Source: Acinetobacter pittii
GTDB lineage: Bacteria > Pseudomonadota > Gammaproteobacteria > Pseudomonadales > Moraxellaceae
Assembly: GCF_034067285.1 (NCBI RefSeq)
Contig: NZ_CP139286.1
Location: 3,162,001-3,226,000, forward strand
Direction: 5' to 3'
DNA length: 64,000 nucleotides
The notes below the pieces were generated by a model. The model saw only the letters and a program-made list of their open reading frames with translations, ran no database searches and was not told the DNA's origin. Positions 18,645 through 28,980 of the stretch are shown here, piece after piece (position 1 is the first letter of the stretch; each line of letters begins with the position of its first letter). The position numbers were made by a program, and so were the translations under genes.

Positions 18645-18690
18645 AGGAAGTTAGGAAAACTATTTTAAATCAGGACTTGGGTATTTCAAC

Positions 18691-19893
18691 GTGGCTACAT
18701 CAGTATTAGTTATCAATTGCGGCTCTTCATCAATTAAATACGCACTAGTTTCAGAGCGTCGTGAAGACCGTATTTACGGGTTAGCAGAAAACTTAGGGGC
18801 AGCTGATGCTCGTATTAAGGGGATTACAGTCGGTGGTGAACCACTTGAACTTTCAATTCCTTATGCTGACCATGCCAAAGCTTTAGAAACTTTACTTGCA
18901 CGTCTTGCTAACTATAAACCGCAAGCAATCGGTCACCGTGTCGTACACGGCGGTAGCTTAACCAAAGCAGAATTACTCACTCCTGAAATTATTGAACGTA
19001 TTCGTGCTGCGACACCTTTAGCACCACTTCATAACCCAGCACATTTAATTGGTATTGACGCAACTGTACGCCTATTTCCTGAATTACCTCAAGTTGCTGT
19101 ATTCGACACAGCATTTCATCAAACCATGCCACCGCATGCATATCGTTATGCAATTCCTAAGTTTTTATATACTGACCACAACGTCCGCCGTTATGGCTTC
19201 CATGGTACAAGCCATGCTTATGTGTCTGATAAAGCGAGTGAGCTGGCAGGTAACCTGAAAAAAGGTGGATGGTTAACAGCCCATCTAGGAAATGGTAGTT
19301 CAACTTGCGCAGTATGGAATGGACAAAGTGTTGACACCTCTATGGGCCTTACTCCACTTGAAGGTGTGGTGATGGGGACGCGTAGTGGTGACGTTGATCC
19401 AAGCTTACATAGCTTCCTTGCGAAAAACCTCGGTTGGGACTTAGCAAAAATTGATAAGGTTTTAAATAACGAAAGTGGCTTACTAGGCTTATCACAACTA
19501 TCTAATGACATGCGCACAGTGATTGAAGCTGCCGAAAATGGCAATGAAGATGCCGCTCTTGCAATCGAAGTCTTTAGCTATCGCCTTGCAAAATCACTTG
19601 CAGCCTTAAGCTGTGGTTTACCAACATTAGACGGCTTAATCTTCACTGGTGGTATTGGTGAGAACTCAGCCTATATTCGTGAAAAAACCTTAGCGTATTT
19701 ACCTCATTTTGGTTTGCAGCTTGATAAAGATCAAAACAACAACCTAAAACGTGGCACTGAAGGACGAATCGACAATGGAACAGGGCCTCAAATTTGGGTC
19801 ATTCCTACAGATGAAGAAGGCCGTATTGCCAAAGAAACTCGTCAAGTTGTTGAGGCAGCAGAAAATACAGCATCTGTAGCAAGCCTTGCTTAA
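18691..19893 (+). CDS. ackA: Acetate kinase
   Basis: Interconverts acetyl phosphate and acetate with ADP/ATP. The 400 residues open [19 protein letters not shown], the classic N-terminal signature with Asn9. [17 protein letters not shown] (catalytic Asp), HLGNGSS and [13 protein letters not shown] follow. The start is GTG at 18691, with AGGACT upstream; no better ATG exists in frame. It lies 45 bp before pta, forming the usual ackA-pta acetate-overflow pair. Divergent edd across the gap links this node to sugar-acid catabolism. Confidence 0.96.
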   Translation: MATSVLVINCGSSSIKYALVSERREDRIYGLAENLGAADARIKGITVGGEPLELSIPYADHAKALETLLARLANYKPQAIGHRVVHGGSLTKAELLTPEIIERIRAATPLAPLHNPAHLIGIDATVRLFPELPQVAVFDTAFHQTMPPHAYRYAIPKFLYTDHNVRRYGFHGTSHAYVSDKASELAGNLKKGGWLTAHLGNGSSTCAVWNGQSVDTSMGLTPLEGVVMGTRSGDVDPSLHSFLAKNLGWDLAKIDKVLNNESGLLGLSQLSNDMRTVIEAAENGNEDAALAIEVFSYRLAKSLAALSCGLPTLDGLIFTGGIGENSAYIREKTLAYLPHFGLQLDKDQNNNLKRGTEGRIDNGTGPQIWVIPTDEEGRIAKETRQVVEAAENTASVASLA

Positions 19894-19938
19894 TTAGAGC
19901 TTAGCTAAAACTCGATATTCGTTTATTTATAGGTTTAT

Positions 19939-22083
19939 ATGAATACAATTTTATTGATTCCTACAGGCGAAGGGGTTGGCTTAACCTCTGCCTGCTTAGG
20001 CATGATTTACGCACTTGATTGTAACGGGATTAAAGCAGGCTTTTTAAAACCATTTTCTCAAGAAGATCAAGAGCATCTTGACCGAACCACTTCATTATTT
20101 GGTCATTTATTTCAAAGTAAAACCGTTCAATCTATTTCGCATGAAAAGTTAACTCAGCTTATTGCCGCTGGCGAAGTAGATGAATTACTTGAAGAAGCGG
20201 TTAGTCTCCATCGCAGCATTGCAGCAGACCATGATGTCATTATTGTGGAAGGTTTATTACCAAACGGACAAGACCACTTCGCCAGTGAGCTCAACGCCAG
20301 TCTTGCACAAGCACTTGATGCAGAAGTCGTATTGGTCAGTACAGCAGATATTCAAAATCCGAAAAAAGCTGCAGAAAAAGTAGATGCGCATTTACGTCAA
20401 TTTGGTGGTGCAGCGTCAAATCGTACTGCTGGCGTACTGTTTATGCGTACCCGTGGATTAACCGAAGAAACAGCACAAATTCCTGTTGCGTTTGATCCAT
20501 CGTTACGACCAACCGAAGAAATCGCAAAATTTACGAGCGAACTGCAAAAATATAATCGTTATTTCGGCTCTAGCGATTTACCAATCATTGGTTTAGTCCC
20601 ATTTAGTAACACACTAAGCGTACCAAGAACACTTGATATTGCAAATGTCATTGATGGGCAATGGGTACATCAAGGCGAAGCTAAAACACGTCGTATTTTG
20701 CATTCGAGTTTAATTGCTTCAAGCATTGAATATGAACTGAATAAGTTTATTGCAGGCGAATTGATTATTAGTGCATCTGAGCGTACAGATGTTTTACTTG
20801 CAAGTAGTTTGGCAACCAGCAATGGTATTCCTCTGGCTGGTTTAGTTCTTACCGAAAGAGAAGCGCCAGCACCAGAACTTTTAGAGTTTTGTCAAAGTGC
20901 AATTAAACAAGGTTTGCCAATTTTACATACCCGTTTAAATACACTTGAAACCGCACAGCGCCTGTCTAATTTTGGTAATGAAATTCCAACTGACGATACC
21001 GAACGTGCTGAGCAAGTGACCCGATTTGTTTCAAGTCATATTGATGTTGAATGGCTTAAGCAGCATAGCAACAATGCCACTACCCCTCGCCTGTCGCCAT
21101 CGGCTTTCCGTCATGAACTGGTACAAAAATCGATTGCAGCGAAAAAACGGATTGTGCTACCTGAAGGTGATGAACCACGCACCATTCAAGCTGCAGCAAT
21201 TTGTCAGGCACGTGGTATTGCTGACTGTATTTTGTTAGCTAAGCCCGATGCTGTGCACGATGTTGCAAAAGCACGCGGTATTGAACTACCTGCCGAATTG
21301 GCAATTGTTGATCCTGATAGCATTCGTGATCAATACGTTGCACCAATGGTTGAGCTACGTAAAGGTAAACTCAACGAATTACAAGCTAAAGAACAGCTTC
21401 AAGATACTGTAGTGCTTGGCACTATGATGTTAGCCCTAGATCATGTGGATGGTTTAGTTTCAGGTGCGGTACATACCACAGCAAATACAGTCCGCCCAGC
21501 ATTCCAGCTCATCAAGACAGCACCTGAATATTCACTTGTTTCATCTATATTCTTTATGCTTTTGCCAGATGAAGTTTATGTATATGGCGACTGTGCGATT
21601 AACCCAGACCCTACAGCAGAACAATTGGCTGAAATTGCAATTCAATCGGCTGACTCAGCGAAAGCATTTGGAATTGACCCGCGTATTGCTATGATCAGCT
21701 ACTCAACTGGTACTTCTGGAACAGGCGCTGATGTAGAGAAAGTACAGCAAGCAACTCAAATTGCTCAGCAACGCCGCCCTGATTTACTGATTGATGGCCC
21801 ACTTCAATACGATGCAGCTTCAGTTGAAAGTGTGGGACGTCAAAAGGCACCGGACTCACGCGTTGCTGGCCGTGCCAATGTATTTATTTTCCCAGATTTA
21901 AATACGGGTAATACCACTTACAAAGCGGTACAGCGTGCTGCAAATGTTGTGAGCGTTGGACCAATGCTGCAAGGTCTCAACAAACCAGTCAATGACTTAT
22001 CTCGTGGAGCATTGGTAGATGACATCGTATTTACCATTGCGTTAACAGCAATTCAGGCAGAACAGCAAGCCGCTGCCAAATAA
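19939..22083 (+). CDS. pta: Phosphate acetyltransferase, long three-domain form
   Basis: Converts acetyl-CoA and phosphate to acetyl phosphate. The 714-residue form has an N-terminal BioD-like P-loop domain (about 1-220, opening MNTILLIPTGEGVGLTSACL), a central DRTGG domain (about 225-345) and the catalytic PTA domain (about 385-714) with KKRIVLPEGDEPRT and SYSTGTSGTGADVEKV. The first two domains are regulatory in the E. coli enzyme. It is cotranscribed with ackA and followed by a terminator. Confidence 0.96.
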   Translation: MNTILLIPTGEGVGLTSACLGMIYALDCNGIKAGFLKPFSQEDQEHLDRTTSLFGHLFQSKTVQSISHEKLTQLIAAGEVDELLEEAVSLHRSIAADHDVIIVEGLLPNGQDHFASELNASLAQALDAEVVLVSTADIQNPKKAAEKVDAHLRQFGGAASNRTAGVLFMRTRGLTEETAQIPVAFDPSLRPTEEIAKFTSELQKYNRYFGSSDLPIIGLVPFSNTLSVPRTLDIANVIDGQWVHQGEAKTRRILHSSLIASSIEYELNKFIAGELIISASERTDVLLASSLATSNGIPLAGLVLTEREAPAPELLEFCQSAIKQGLPILHTRLNTLETAQRLSNFGNEIPTDDTERAEQVTRFVSSHIDVEWLKQHSNNATTPRLSPSAFRHELVQKSIAAKKRIVLPEGDEPRTIQAAAICQARGIADCILLAKPDAVHDVAKARGIELPAELAIVDPDSIRDQYVAPMVELRKGKLNELQAKEQLQDTVVLGTMMLALDHVDGLVSGAVHTTANTVRPAFQLIKTAPEYSLVSSIFFMLLPDEVYVYGDCAINPDPTAEQLAEIAIQSADSAKAFGIDPRIAMISYSTGTSGTGADVEKVQQATQIAQQRRPDLLIDGPLQYDAASVESVGRQKAPDSRVAGRANVFIFPDLNTGNTTYKAVQRAANVVSVGPMLQGLNKPVNDLSRGALVDDIVFTIALTAIQAEQQAAAK

Positions 22084-22111
22084 TTAATATAATTAACTTT
22101 TACTACCTCTC

Positions 22112-22146
22112 GCCATTTGATGTCCGCTCAGATGGCTTTTTTTATT
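22112..22146 (+). terminator. Terminator after pta
   Basis: The stem GCCATTTGA/TCAGATGGC (one G-T pair) with a 7-nt loop is followed by TTTTTTTATTTT, 29 bp after the pta stop codon. Confidence 0.85.
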
Positions 22147-22311
22147 TTAATCACTCAAAAATAAATAATTTTCCGATTTCTGGCATTTAAATCACATCAA
22201 TATGTTCTTATGCGACTTTCGGTCAAAAGATCAACCAATCTCCCACAACGCTGTCTTTTTGTCATATAATTTAGCCCGCTAGCTAACAGCCCGCTCAAGA
22301 GATTTTCTGGT

Positions 22312-23838
22312 ATGACAACGATTATCAAACAAGATGACTTGATTACATCGATCAAGGACGCCCTACAGTTTATTTCGTACTATCACCCGCAAGACTTTAT
22401 CCAAGCGATGAGCCGTGCTTATGATCGCGAAGAAAACAAAGCCGCAAAGGATGCAATTGCACAGATTCTAATTAACTCTCGCATGTGTGCGGAAGGTCAT
22501 CGTCCAATTTGCCAAGATACTGGTATTGTTAACGTTTTCCTTGAAGTGGGCTTAGATGTTAAATTTGATTTAACAATGAGCTTAGACGATGCGGTAAATG
22601 AAGGTGTTCGCCAAGGTTACCTTGAAAACAGCAACGTTCTTCGTGCATCTGTACTTGCTGACCCTGCATTTGGTCGTAAAAACACAAAAGATAATACCCC
22701 TGCTGTAATCCACTACAAACTCGTACCGGGTAATAAAGTAGATATTACTGTTGCTGCTAAAGGTGGCGGTTCAGAAAACAAATCTAAACTCGCGATGCTT
22801 AACCCATCTGACTCGATTGTTGACTGGGTACTTAAAACTGTTCCAACTATGGGTGCAGGCTGGTGTCCTCCTGGTATGCTCGGTATTGGTATTGGTGGTA
22901 CTGCTGAAAAAGCCATGATGCTTGCTAAAGAAGCGCTCATGGAAGAAATCAACATGGACGAATTACTTCGCCGTGGACCAGAGAACAAGATCGAAGAACT
23001 TCGTATCGAAATCTTTGAAAAAGTAAACGCACTTGGTATTGGTGCTCAAGGCCTAGGCGGTTTAACGACTGTTCTTGATATTAAAATCAAAGATTACCCA
23101 TGTCATGCTGCTGGTAAACCAGTAGGTATGATTCCTAACTGTGCTGCTACTCGTCATGCTCACTTCCAGCTTGATGGTACAGGTGTAGCTCATATCCAAG
23201 CACCAAAACTTGAAGACTACCCTTCTGTAACTTGGGACTCTTCACAGTCTAAACGTGTAAACCTTGATACCATTACTCAAGAAGAAATGGATTCTTGGAA
23301 ACCGGGTGATACATTACTTCTTAGTGGAACAATGTACACAGGTCGTGATGCTGCGCACAAACGTATGGTTGAAATGATCGATAACGGTGAAGAATTACCA
23401 GTTGATCTTAAAGGTAAGTTTATTTACTACGTTGGCCCAGTTGATCCAGTAGGTGATGAAGTTGTTGGTCCTGCTGGTCCTACAACTGCAACACGTATGG
23501 ATAAATTCACACGTAAAGTATTAGAACATACTGGCCTATTTGGTATGATCGGTAAAGCTGACCGTGGTCCTACAGCAATTGAAGCAATCAAAGACAACAA
23601 AGCAACTTACTTAATGGCAGTTGGTGGTGCAGCTTACCTCGTATCGAAAGCTGTTCGTGAAGCTGAAGTTGTTGCGTTTGCAGACTTAGGTATGGAAGCA
23701 ATCTACAAATTCGTAGTTGAAGATATGCCAGTTTCTGTTGCAGTTGATGTAAACGGTACTTCAATTCACGCAGTAGCTCCAAAAATCTGGCAAGCGAAAA
23801 TTGGTAAAATTCCAGTAGTCGATGCAGCCGCTGGCTAA
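22312..23838 (+). CDS. fumA: Class I (Fe-S) fumarate hydratase
   Basis: TCA-cycle enzyme that hydrates fumarate to malate using an oxygen-sensitive [4Fe-4S] cluster. The 508 residues contain both the alpha part (RPICQDTGIVNVF near residue 63, GAGWCPPGMLGIGIGG near 183) and the beta part (GTMYTGRDAAHKRM, GPTTATRMDKF) in one chain. That marks the FumA/FumB type rather than class II FumC. Cys residues consistent with cluster ligation are present in both halves. It stands alone between terminators. A shared ancestor with L(+)-tartrate dehydratase leaves a small chance of a different substrate. Confidence 0.93.
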   Translation: MTTIIKQDDLITSIKDALQFISYYHPQDFIQAMSRAYDREENKAAKDAIAQILINSRMCAEGHRPICQDTGIVNVFLEVGLDVKFDLTMSLDDAVNEGVRQGYLENSNVLRASVLADPAFGRKNTKDNTPAVIHYKLVPGNKVDITVAAKGGGSENKSKLAMLNPSDSIVDWVLKTVPTMGAGWCPPGMLGIGIGGTAEKAMMLAKEALMEEINMDELLRRGPENKIEELRIEIFEKVNALGIGAQGLGGLTTVLDIKIKDYPCHAAGKPVGMIPNCAATRHAHFQLDGTGVAHIQAPKLEDYPSVTWDSSQSKRVNLDTITQEEMDSWKPGDTLLLSGTMYTGRDAAHKRMVEMIDNGEELPVDLKGKFIYYVGPVDPVGDEVVGPAGPTTATRMDKFTRKVLEHTGLFGMIGKADRGPTAIEAIKDNKATYLMAVGGAAYLVSKAVREAEVVAFADLGMEAIYKFVVEDMPVSVAVDVNGTSIHAVAPKIWQAKIGKIPVVDAAAG

Positions 23839-23843
23839 TCAAG

Positions 23844-23871
23844 AAAAGCACCGAATTCGGTGCTTTTTTTA
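23844..23871 (+). terminator. Terminator after fumA
   Basis: A perfect palindrome AAAGCACCGAA/TTCGGTGCTTT followed by a T run, 6 bp after the fumA stop codon. Confidence 0.9.
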
Positions 23872-23980
23872 TGCATTCTTTTTTTATTTTAAAATCTGAA
23901 AAGAATTGTAACAATTACTTCGTCAATCTGTGCTATTAATGAAAGTACCCACTCGCCATATATTGAATATAGGTCATTTC

Positions 23981-24535
23981 ATGACTATTCGCCCTCTTCT
24001 TAAAAATCTTTCAATCAGCCTCTGTCTAAGCTGTATCACCACAAGCTTATTTGCTTCTCCTGCCAAGTTAAGTTCAGTTAAAGAACTCATGCAAATGAGC
24101 CAGATTGATTATCTGCTTAAAGAATCAATTAATGAATTAACACCTTACTACGATCAACAAGCAGAACAGATCGTTAGTAATATCACGGGTATTAAAACTT
24201 TAGGCCCAAAAGAAAAAGAGGCCGCGAAGAAGTTAGGTTCACTCTTAAAAGATTCGAGCAATCAGCTCATTAGCAATCCTAAAACTACTCAAGCCTTACA
24301 GGATATTTACCTTAAGACTTATACTGAAGAGGAAATTCAGGCTAATCTGAAATTTTTAAAAACCCCAGAAGGCCAATCAATTACGCGTAAGAACGTACAG
24401 ATTATGGGGCAAATTTCAGAATATATGATGGAATTGGGACAGCAGACATTTAATGACCCTAAAGCACGAGATCATATGCAAGAAGAGATGCTTAAAATTA
24501 TTGCTCCATTAATGAAAGATAAAGAAAAGTCTTAA
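23981..24535 (+). CDS. DUF2059-like secreted protein
   Basis: A 184-residue exported protein of unknown function. The start at the ATG 23981 has AGGT seven bases upstream and gives a textbook signal peptide (MTIRPLLKNLSISLCL, cleavage near FASPA). In-frame GTG/ATG codons at 23930 and 23939 would spoil that leader. The mature part is helical and charged, with LMQMSQIDYLLKESINEL and LKFLKTPEGQSITRK, the kind of C-terminal motif seen in DUF2059 proteins. The stop codon sits in the loop of the terminator shared with the convergent DUF2846 gene. The role is unknown. Confidence 0.7.
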   Translation: MTIRPLLKNLSISLCLSCITTSLFASPAKLSSVKELMQMSQIDYLLKESINELTPYYDQQAEQIVSNITGIKTLGPKEKEAAKKLGSLLKDSSNQLISNPKTTQALQDIYLKTYTEEEIQANLKFLKTPEGQSITRKNVQIMGQISEYMMELGQQTFNDPKARDHMQEEMLKIIAPLMKDKEKS

Positions 24536-24553
24536 CTTTTCTTTATCTTTTTT
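24518..24553 (+). terminator. Terminator overlapping the DUF2059 gene end
   Basis: A perfect 12-bp stem GATAAAGAAAAG/CTTTTCTTTATC with a 6-nt loop containing the TAA stop codon, followed by TTTTTT. Confidence 0.88.
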
Positions 24554-24559
24554 AGCTCA

Positions 24560-25276
24560 TTACCAAGTTAAAGGATTCCATAATTTAAATGGCTTAATCA
24601 GATGTACATCTGATTTTTCATCATATTTGGCTGGCTTTAATTCTTGTGGTTTATTGCGTATTTTTCCTGAAGCATCTTCAGCCACAAAATTGTAGCTAGA
24701 AGATTTAAGCTCGGTAAATGCTATCTCTCTACGTCCAATGTTGTCTTGCATTAACATAAATGGGCCCGTATGTTCGCTTCGGTCCATTTTATTTTCTTCG
24801 TCATATTTCAAATAATAAGACGTTCCCGACTCAACAGTGATATCAATATATTTTGGTTCTTGGAAATGGATACCAAGTAAAGGGCGACTCGCAGAAAGAC
24901 GATAGGTTCCTGCGGGTAACTCAATCCAGTAATAATGATTATGTAATAGACTCGGAATGCGCTTACCATTCACAAAGAGATTAATCGCTGCGATTTCCTG
25001 ACGATTCCATTTCGTGTCTGGTCGATATAAATAAACTACAGCAGCTTGTTCATTTTGTGGTTTGATTGGAGCAAATGTCTGGCCTAACTTTTGATTGACC
25101 CACCCTCCCACAGTAAAACCGCCTAAATGATATTGATCTAATAAACCAGGTTCTTTTTCAACATCAACTTTAGGTAGAGTCGCGGTCAATTCACTCGGAT
25201 TTTTTTCTAAATGAGATGAACTTTGACAGCCTACAAACAGTCCGGCACAGCACAAAGATACGATTAAATAACGCAT
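24560..25276 (-). CDS. DUF2846-type lipoprotein
   Basis: A 238-residue probable lipoprotein. The leader MRYLIVSLCCAGLFVGC ends in a lipobox with Cys17. The ATG at 25276 has GAGGGA five bases upstream, preferred over a TTG at 25288. The mature part holds AAVVYLYRPDTKWNRQEIA and PAGTYRLSASRP, followed by SGTSYYLKYD, which fits the DUF2846 fold (YRP...G.Y.). The residue after Cys is Gln, so outer-membrane sorting is likely. Function is unknown. It lies downstream of clpX on the same strand, but clpX has its own terminator. Confidence 0.78.
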   Translation of the reverse strand: MRYLIVSLCCAGLFVGCQSSSHLEKNPSELTATLPKVDVEKEPGLLDQYHLGGFTVGGWVNQKLGQTFAPIKPQNEQAAVVYLYRPDTKWNRQEIAAINLFVNGKRIPSLLHNHYYWIELPAGTYRLSASRPLLGIHFQEPKYIDITVESGTSYYLKYDEENKMDRSEHTGPFMLMQDNIGRREIAFTELKSSSYNFVAEDASGKIRNKPQELKPAKYDEKSDVHLIKPFKLWNPLTW

Positions 25277-25378
25277 GGCATCCCTCAAAGCGTTTTGTTT
25301 TTGATTTATTTTTTACAACGCAAAACTATGCGTATTTTGTATTTTTAAGATTAACACTACCCATATAAATTGAAAACA

Positions 25379-25415
25379 AAAAAAGCATGAATCACTAGCG
25401 CAATTCATGCTTTTT
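25379..25415 (-). terminator. Terminator after clpX
   Basis: The stem AAAGCATGAAT/ATTCATGCTTT with a 10-nt loop is followed on the minus strand by TTTTGTTTTC. It lies 14 bp after the clpX stop codon. Confidence 0.82.
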
Positions 25416-25428
25416 AGATGAATGAAAT

Positions 25429-26742
25429 CTATGCAGACTTCGAATCAATAACCTTTAAATCTGCCTTAGCAACACTTTCATGCGTTGCAGCTTCTTTAGG
25501 CTGGCGCTCAGCTTGATAAACAGGCTCTGCTTCACCATTAATGACTGCTTCGTTAATGATGACTGTTCCAACATCTGTACGACTTGGTAAATCGTACATA
25601 GTTTCAAGCAGTACATTCTCCATAATAGAACGCAGACCACGCGCACCCGTATTACGTTCAAGCGCTTTTTTAGCAACAGCACGCAATGCAGAATCTTCAA
25701 AGATCAGATCAACATTTTCCATAGTGAAAAGATATTGATACTGACGAGTTAATGCATTTTTTGGCTCAGTCAAAATTTGCATTAGAGCTTCTTCATCTAG
25801 TTCTTCAAGCGTCGCAATCACGGGTAAACGACCAATGAACTCTGGAATTAAACCAAATTTCACTAAGTCGGTTGGCTCAACTTGACGGAACAATTCAGCA
25901 AGTTTTTTGGTTTCATCTTTGTTTTTAACGTCAGCAGTAAAACCAATGCCGCCTTTCTCTTGACGCTGTTGTACAATTTTTTCCAAACCAGAAAATGCAC
26001 CACCACAAATAAATAAGATATTTGAGGTATCGATTTGGATAAACTCTTGCTGTGGATGCTTACGACCACCTTGAGGAGGAATCGAAGCAACAGTACCTTC
26101 AATCATTTTTAATAATGCTTGTTGTACACCTTCACCAGACACATCACGCGTAATTGACGGGTTTTCAGATTTACGAGTAATCTTGTCAATTTCGTCGATA
26201 TAGATAATGCCCTTCTGAGCTTTTTCTACATCGTAGTCTGCTTTTTGCAAAAGCTTTTGTACAATATTTTCAACATCTTCACCCACATAACCTGCTTCGG
26301 TTAATGTTGTTGCATCTGCCATTGCAAATGGAACATCTAAAAGGCGAGCTAATGTTTGCGCAAGTAAAGTTTTACCTGAACCAGTTGGTCCAATCAGTAG
26401 AATGTTACTTTTAGCAATTTCTACTTCTTTAGACACATGGCCATTATGACCAACTTTTAAACGTTTATAATGATTATAAACCGCAACAGAGAGTGTCTTT
26501 TTGGCAAGATCTTGACCAATAACATATTGATCAAGCGCAGCACGTATTTCATGTGGTTTTGGCAATGCCTTACTCGCCCAGTCACCTGCTTCAACCTGCT
26601 GGCTGGTTTGTACGAGGTCTAAGCAGACATCCACACATTCATTACAAATATATGCGTCCTCACCCGCAATCAGTTTCCCGACTTCAGACTGCGTTTTACC
26701 GCAAAATGAACAATGTTTTTGTCCTTGAGGATGTTCGGACAT
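25429..26742 (-). CDS. clpX: ClpX, ATPase subunit of ClpXP protease
   Basis: AAA+ unfoldase that recognises tagged substrates and feeds them to ClpP. The 437 residues start at the ATG at 26742, just two codons inside a GTG. The N-terminal zinc-binding domain has Cys 11, 14, 33 and 36. Walker A is GPTGSGKT near residue 117, and Walker B is [10 protein letters not shown]. The C-terminal small domain has [22 protein letters not shown]. It follows clpP and tig on the same strand in the common tig-clpP-clpX order, with gaps that allow separate promoters. Confidence 0.97.
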   Translation of the reverse strand: MSEHPQGQKHCSFCGKTQSEVGKLIAGEDAYICNECVDVCLDLVQTSQQVEAGDWASKALPKPHEIRAALDQYVIGQDLAKKTLSVAVYNHYKRLKVGHNGHVSKEVEIAKSNILLIGPTGSGKTLLAQTLARLLDVPFAMADATTLTEAGYVGEDVENIVQKLLQKADYDVEKAQKGIIYIDEIDKITRKSENPSITRDVSGEGVQQALLKMIEGTVASIPPQGGRKHPQQEFIQIDTSNILFICGGAFSGLEKIVQQRQEKGGIGFTADVKNKDETKKLAELFRQVEPTDLVKFGLIPEFIGRLPVIATLEELDEEALMQILTEPKNALTRQYQYLFTMENVDLIFEDSALRAVAKKALERNTGARGLRSIMENVLLETMYDLPSRTDVGTVIINEAVINGEAEPVYQAERQPKEAATHESVAKADLKVIDSKSA

Positions 26743-26846
26743 ATTCACTCCACAAATAGAATCTTAAATATTAGGGCAAGATGCACTGCATAAATAACTA
26801 AATGGAGATCTTTTTCAACATCTCAAGTTATTTATATAAAAGGTCC

Positions 26847-27452
26847 TTATGGACGCTTGCTTAACACCTGATCAACCAGACCATATTCTTTAGCAGCTTG
26901 AGCTGTCATAAAGTTATCACGGTCAGTATCACGAGCAACGGTTTCATAGTCTTGACCACTGTGCTCTGCCATTAAGCGGTTCAAACGTTCTTTAATAAAG
27001 AGAATTTCACGCGCATGGATTTCAATATCCGATGCTTGACCACGGAAACCACCCAATGGTTGATGAATCATGACACGGGCATTTTCTAAACAATAACGTT
27101 TGCCTTTAGCACCCGCATTTAATAAGAATGCACCCATTGAAGCAGCTTGGCCCATACAATATGTCACGACATCAGGTTTAATAAACTGCATCGTGTCATA
27201 AATAGCCATACCTGCTGTCACAGATCCACCTGGAGAGTTGATATAAAGGTGGATATCTTTATCAGGATTTTCAGCTTCTAAAAACAACATTTGGGCAACG
27301 ATTAAATTTGCCATATTGTCTTCAACTTCACCTGTCAGAAAAATGACGCGCTCACGTAAAAGTCGTGAATAAATATCAAAAGAACGTTCGCCGCGAGAAG
27401 ATTGTTCAACCACAACAGGAACTAAAGCATTTTCAATTGTTGGAACATACAT
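26847..27452 (-). CDS. clpP: ClpP, proteolytic subunit of Clp protease
   Basis: Self-assembling serine protease of 201 residues that forms the two stacked heptameric rings degrading proteins unfolded by ClpX or ClpA. The catalytic triad is visible and has the standard spacing: Ser105 ([11 protein letters not shown]), His130 (VMIHQPLGG) and Asp179 (DTDRDNFM). The N-terminal propeptide region is short. It lies between tig (193 bp upstream) and clpX (104 bp downstream). Confidence 0.97.
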   Translation of the reverse strand: MYVPTIENALVPVVVEQSSRGERSFDIYSRLLRERVIFLTGEVEDNMANLIVAQMLFLEAENPDKDIHLYINSPGGSVTAGMAIYDTMQFIKPDVVTYCMGQAASMGAFLLNAGAKGKRYCLENARVMIHQPLGGFRGQASDIEIHAREILFIKERLNRLMAEHSGQDYETVARDTDRDNFMTAQAAKEYGLVDQVLSKRP

Positions 27453-27603
27453 ACGTTATTTATTCCTAAATTTTTTGTGACTTAACCTATGGCAACAATA
27501 TGCGGGATAATTTCTCAAATTGCAAAAGGTTCGCACTGAAATATTATATTATTTATACCTAAGTACTTAATGTCGCACTCAAATTGACCACATAAAGAAA
27601 AAC

Positions 27604-27631
27604 AAAAAAGGCGCCCGAGGCGCCTTTTTCT
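27604..27631 (-). terminator. Terminator after tig
   Basis: A GC-rich stem AAAGGCGCC/GGCGCCTTT with a 3-nt loop is followed on the minus strand by TTTTGTTTTTC. Confidence 0.88.
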
Positions 27632-27645
27632 GACTTCTTAAAAGA

Positions 27646-28980
27646 TTAGCCCATACGGCGAGCTTGTTGTTCTTTCAATAAGTCATCATAAGATACAGCT
27701 TTGTCAGTCACTTTAGCACCAGCTAAGATGTGATCAACAACTTGATCTTCTAATACAACTGCTTCGATTTGAGCACGTTGTTGAGCATCATTTTTGAAGT
27801 ATTCGATCACTTCAGTTGGATCTTCGTAAGAAGAAGCCATGTCGTCAATGTAAGCATCAACGCGAGCTTGATCAACTTCAAGTTTAGCATCAGCTAAAAC
27901 TTTGCTTACCAATACGCCAAGCTTAACAGAACGCTCTGCTTGTTCTTTGAACAATTCGTCAGGAAGCATGCTCTTATCAAAAGATTGCGCGCCTGCACCA
28001 CCAAATTGTTGAGTGAACTGTTGAACCATTTGTTGACGTTGACGGTCAATTTCTTGAGCAACCATTGCACTTGGAACTTCAACTTCGTTCGCAGCAACAA
28101 GTGCATCAAAAGCAGCTTGTTTAACTTGGTTACGTAAACCATTGCGAACTTCACGTTCCATATTCTTACGAACGTCAGCTTTTAACTTCTCAATGCCTTC
28201 TTCTTCAGTTACACCGAAGATTTTTAAGAATTCAGCATCAATTTCTGGAAGTTTTGATTTCTCAACTTGCTTCACAGTGATTTTGAACTGAGCTGCTTTA
28301 CCAGCCAAGTTTTCAGCTTGGTAATCCTCTGGGAAAGTAACGTCAATGACTTTCTCTTCACCAGCTTTCATGCCGATGATGCCGTCTTCGAAGCCAGGGA
28401 TCATACGACCTGAACCTAACACAAGTTTAAAGTCTTCAGCAGAACCGCCTTCGAACTTCTCACCATCAATAGTGCCTTCAAAGTCAAAAGTCACTTGCAT
28501 GTCTTTCTTCGCCATGCCCTTGGTTACAGCCCAAGTTTGACGTTGTTTTTGCAAGTTTTCGATCATAGCGTCAACGTCAGCGTCTTTGATTTCAGCTGAT
28601 TTACGTTCAACTTCTAAAGTATCGAATGCTTGTACAGCAACTTCTGGATAAACTTCTACAGTTGCTTCAAAAACTAAAGCGTCTTCTTTATGTTCAACTT
28701 TCTCAATGTTCGGCATACCTACCGCATTGATTTTTTCTTGTTGAATTGCTTCAAAAACGCTATCACGAATGATGTCATTCACAACTTCTTGATAAATGCT
28801 TGCACCGTATTCGCGACGAACAACGTTTTCAGGTACTTTACCTGGACGGAAGCCGTTGATCTTCACAGTTTTGGCAGTGCGCTTCAAACGAGCTTCAAAT
28901 TGCTCGTTAATACGGCTCGTCGGTACAGACACATTTAAACGACGGGCAACGCCCGAAACCGCTTCAGTCGTTACTTGCAT
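27646..28980 (-). CDS. tig: Trigger factor
   Basis: Ribosome-bound chaperone and prolyl isomerase of 444 residues. The ribosome-docking signature GFRPGKVP is at about 44-51 and lies in the N-terminal domain (1-~145). The FKBP-like PPIase domain follows (about 155-245, with [17 protein letters not shown]), then a long helical C-terminal domain that forms the cradle arms. Its place upstream of clpP is the usual gamma-proteobacterial order. A terminator separates it from clpP, so much of its transcription probably ends there. Confidence 0.97.
   Translation of the reverse strand: MQVTTEAVSGVARRLNVSVPTSRINEQFEARLKRTAKTVKINGFRPGKVPENVVRREYGASIYQEVVNDIIRDSVFEAIQQEKINAVGMPNIEKVEHKEDALVFEATVEVYPEVAVQAFDTLEVERKSAEIKDADVDAMIENLQKQRQTWAVTKGMAKKDMQVTFDFEGTIDGEKFEGGSAEDFKLVLGSGRMIPGFEDGIIGMKAGEEKVIDVTFPEDYQAENLAGKAAQFKITVKQVEKSKLPEIDAEFLKIFGVTEEEGIEKLKADVRKNMEREVRNGLRNQVKQAAFDALVAANEVEVPSAMVAQEIDRQRQQMVQQFTQQFGGAGAQSFDKSMLPDELFKEQAERSVKLGVLVSKVLADAKLEVDQARVDAYIDDMASSYEDPTEVIEYFKNDAQQRAQIEAVVLEDQVVDHILAGAKVTDKAVSYDDLLKEQQARRMG

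Larger units (their letters stand above)
17933..18690. promoter_or_regulatory. 758-bp AT-rich gap between divergent edd and ackA
   Basis: No convincing gene on either strand. It holds several inverted repeats: CAAATGAT/ATCATTTG (17980-18007), TATATTA/TAATATA (18322-18339), GTTTCT/AGAAAC (18455-18476) and an imperfect pair near ackA (18610-18644). The length is unusual for this genome and suits complex control of both operons or an unrecognised small RNA. Confidence 0.5.

Noticed and set aside
26742..26748. GTG two codons upstream of clpX as the start.
   Set aside because: The ATG at 26742 gives the conserved N-terminus and a better distance to GGAG.
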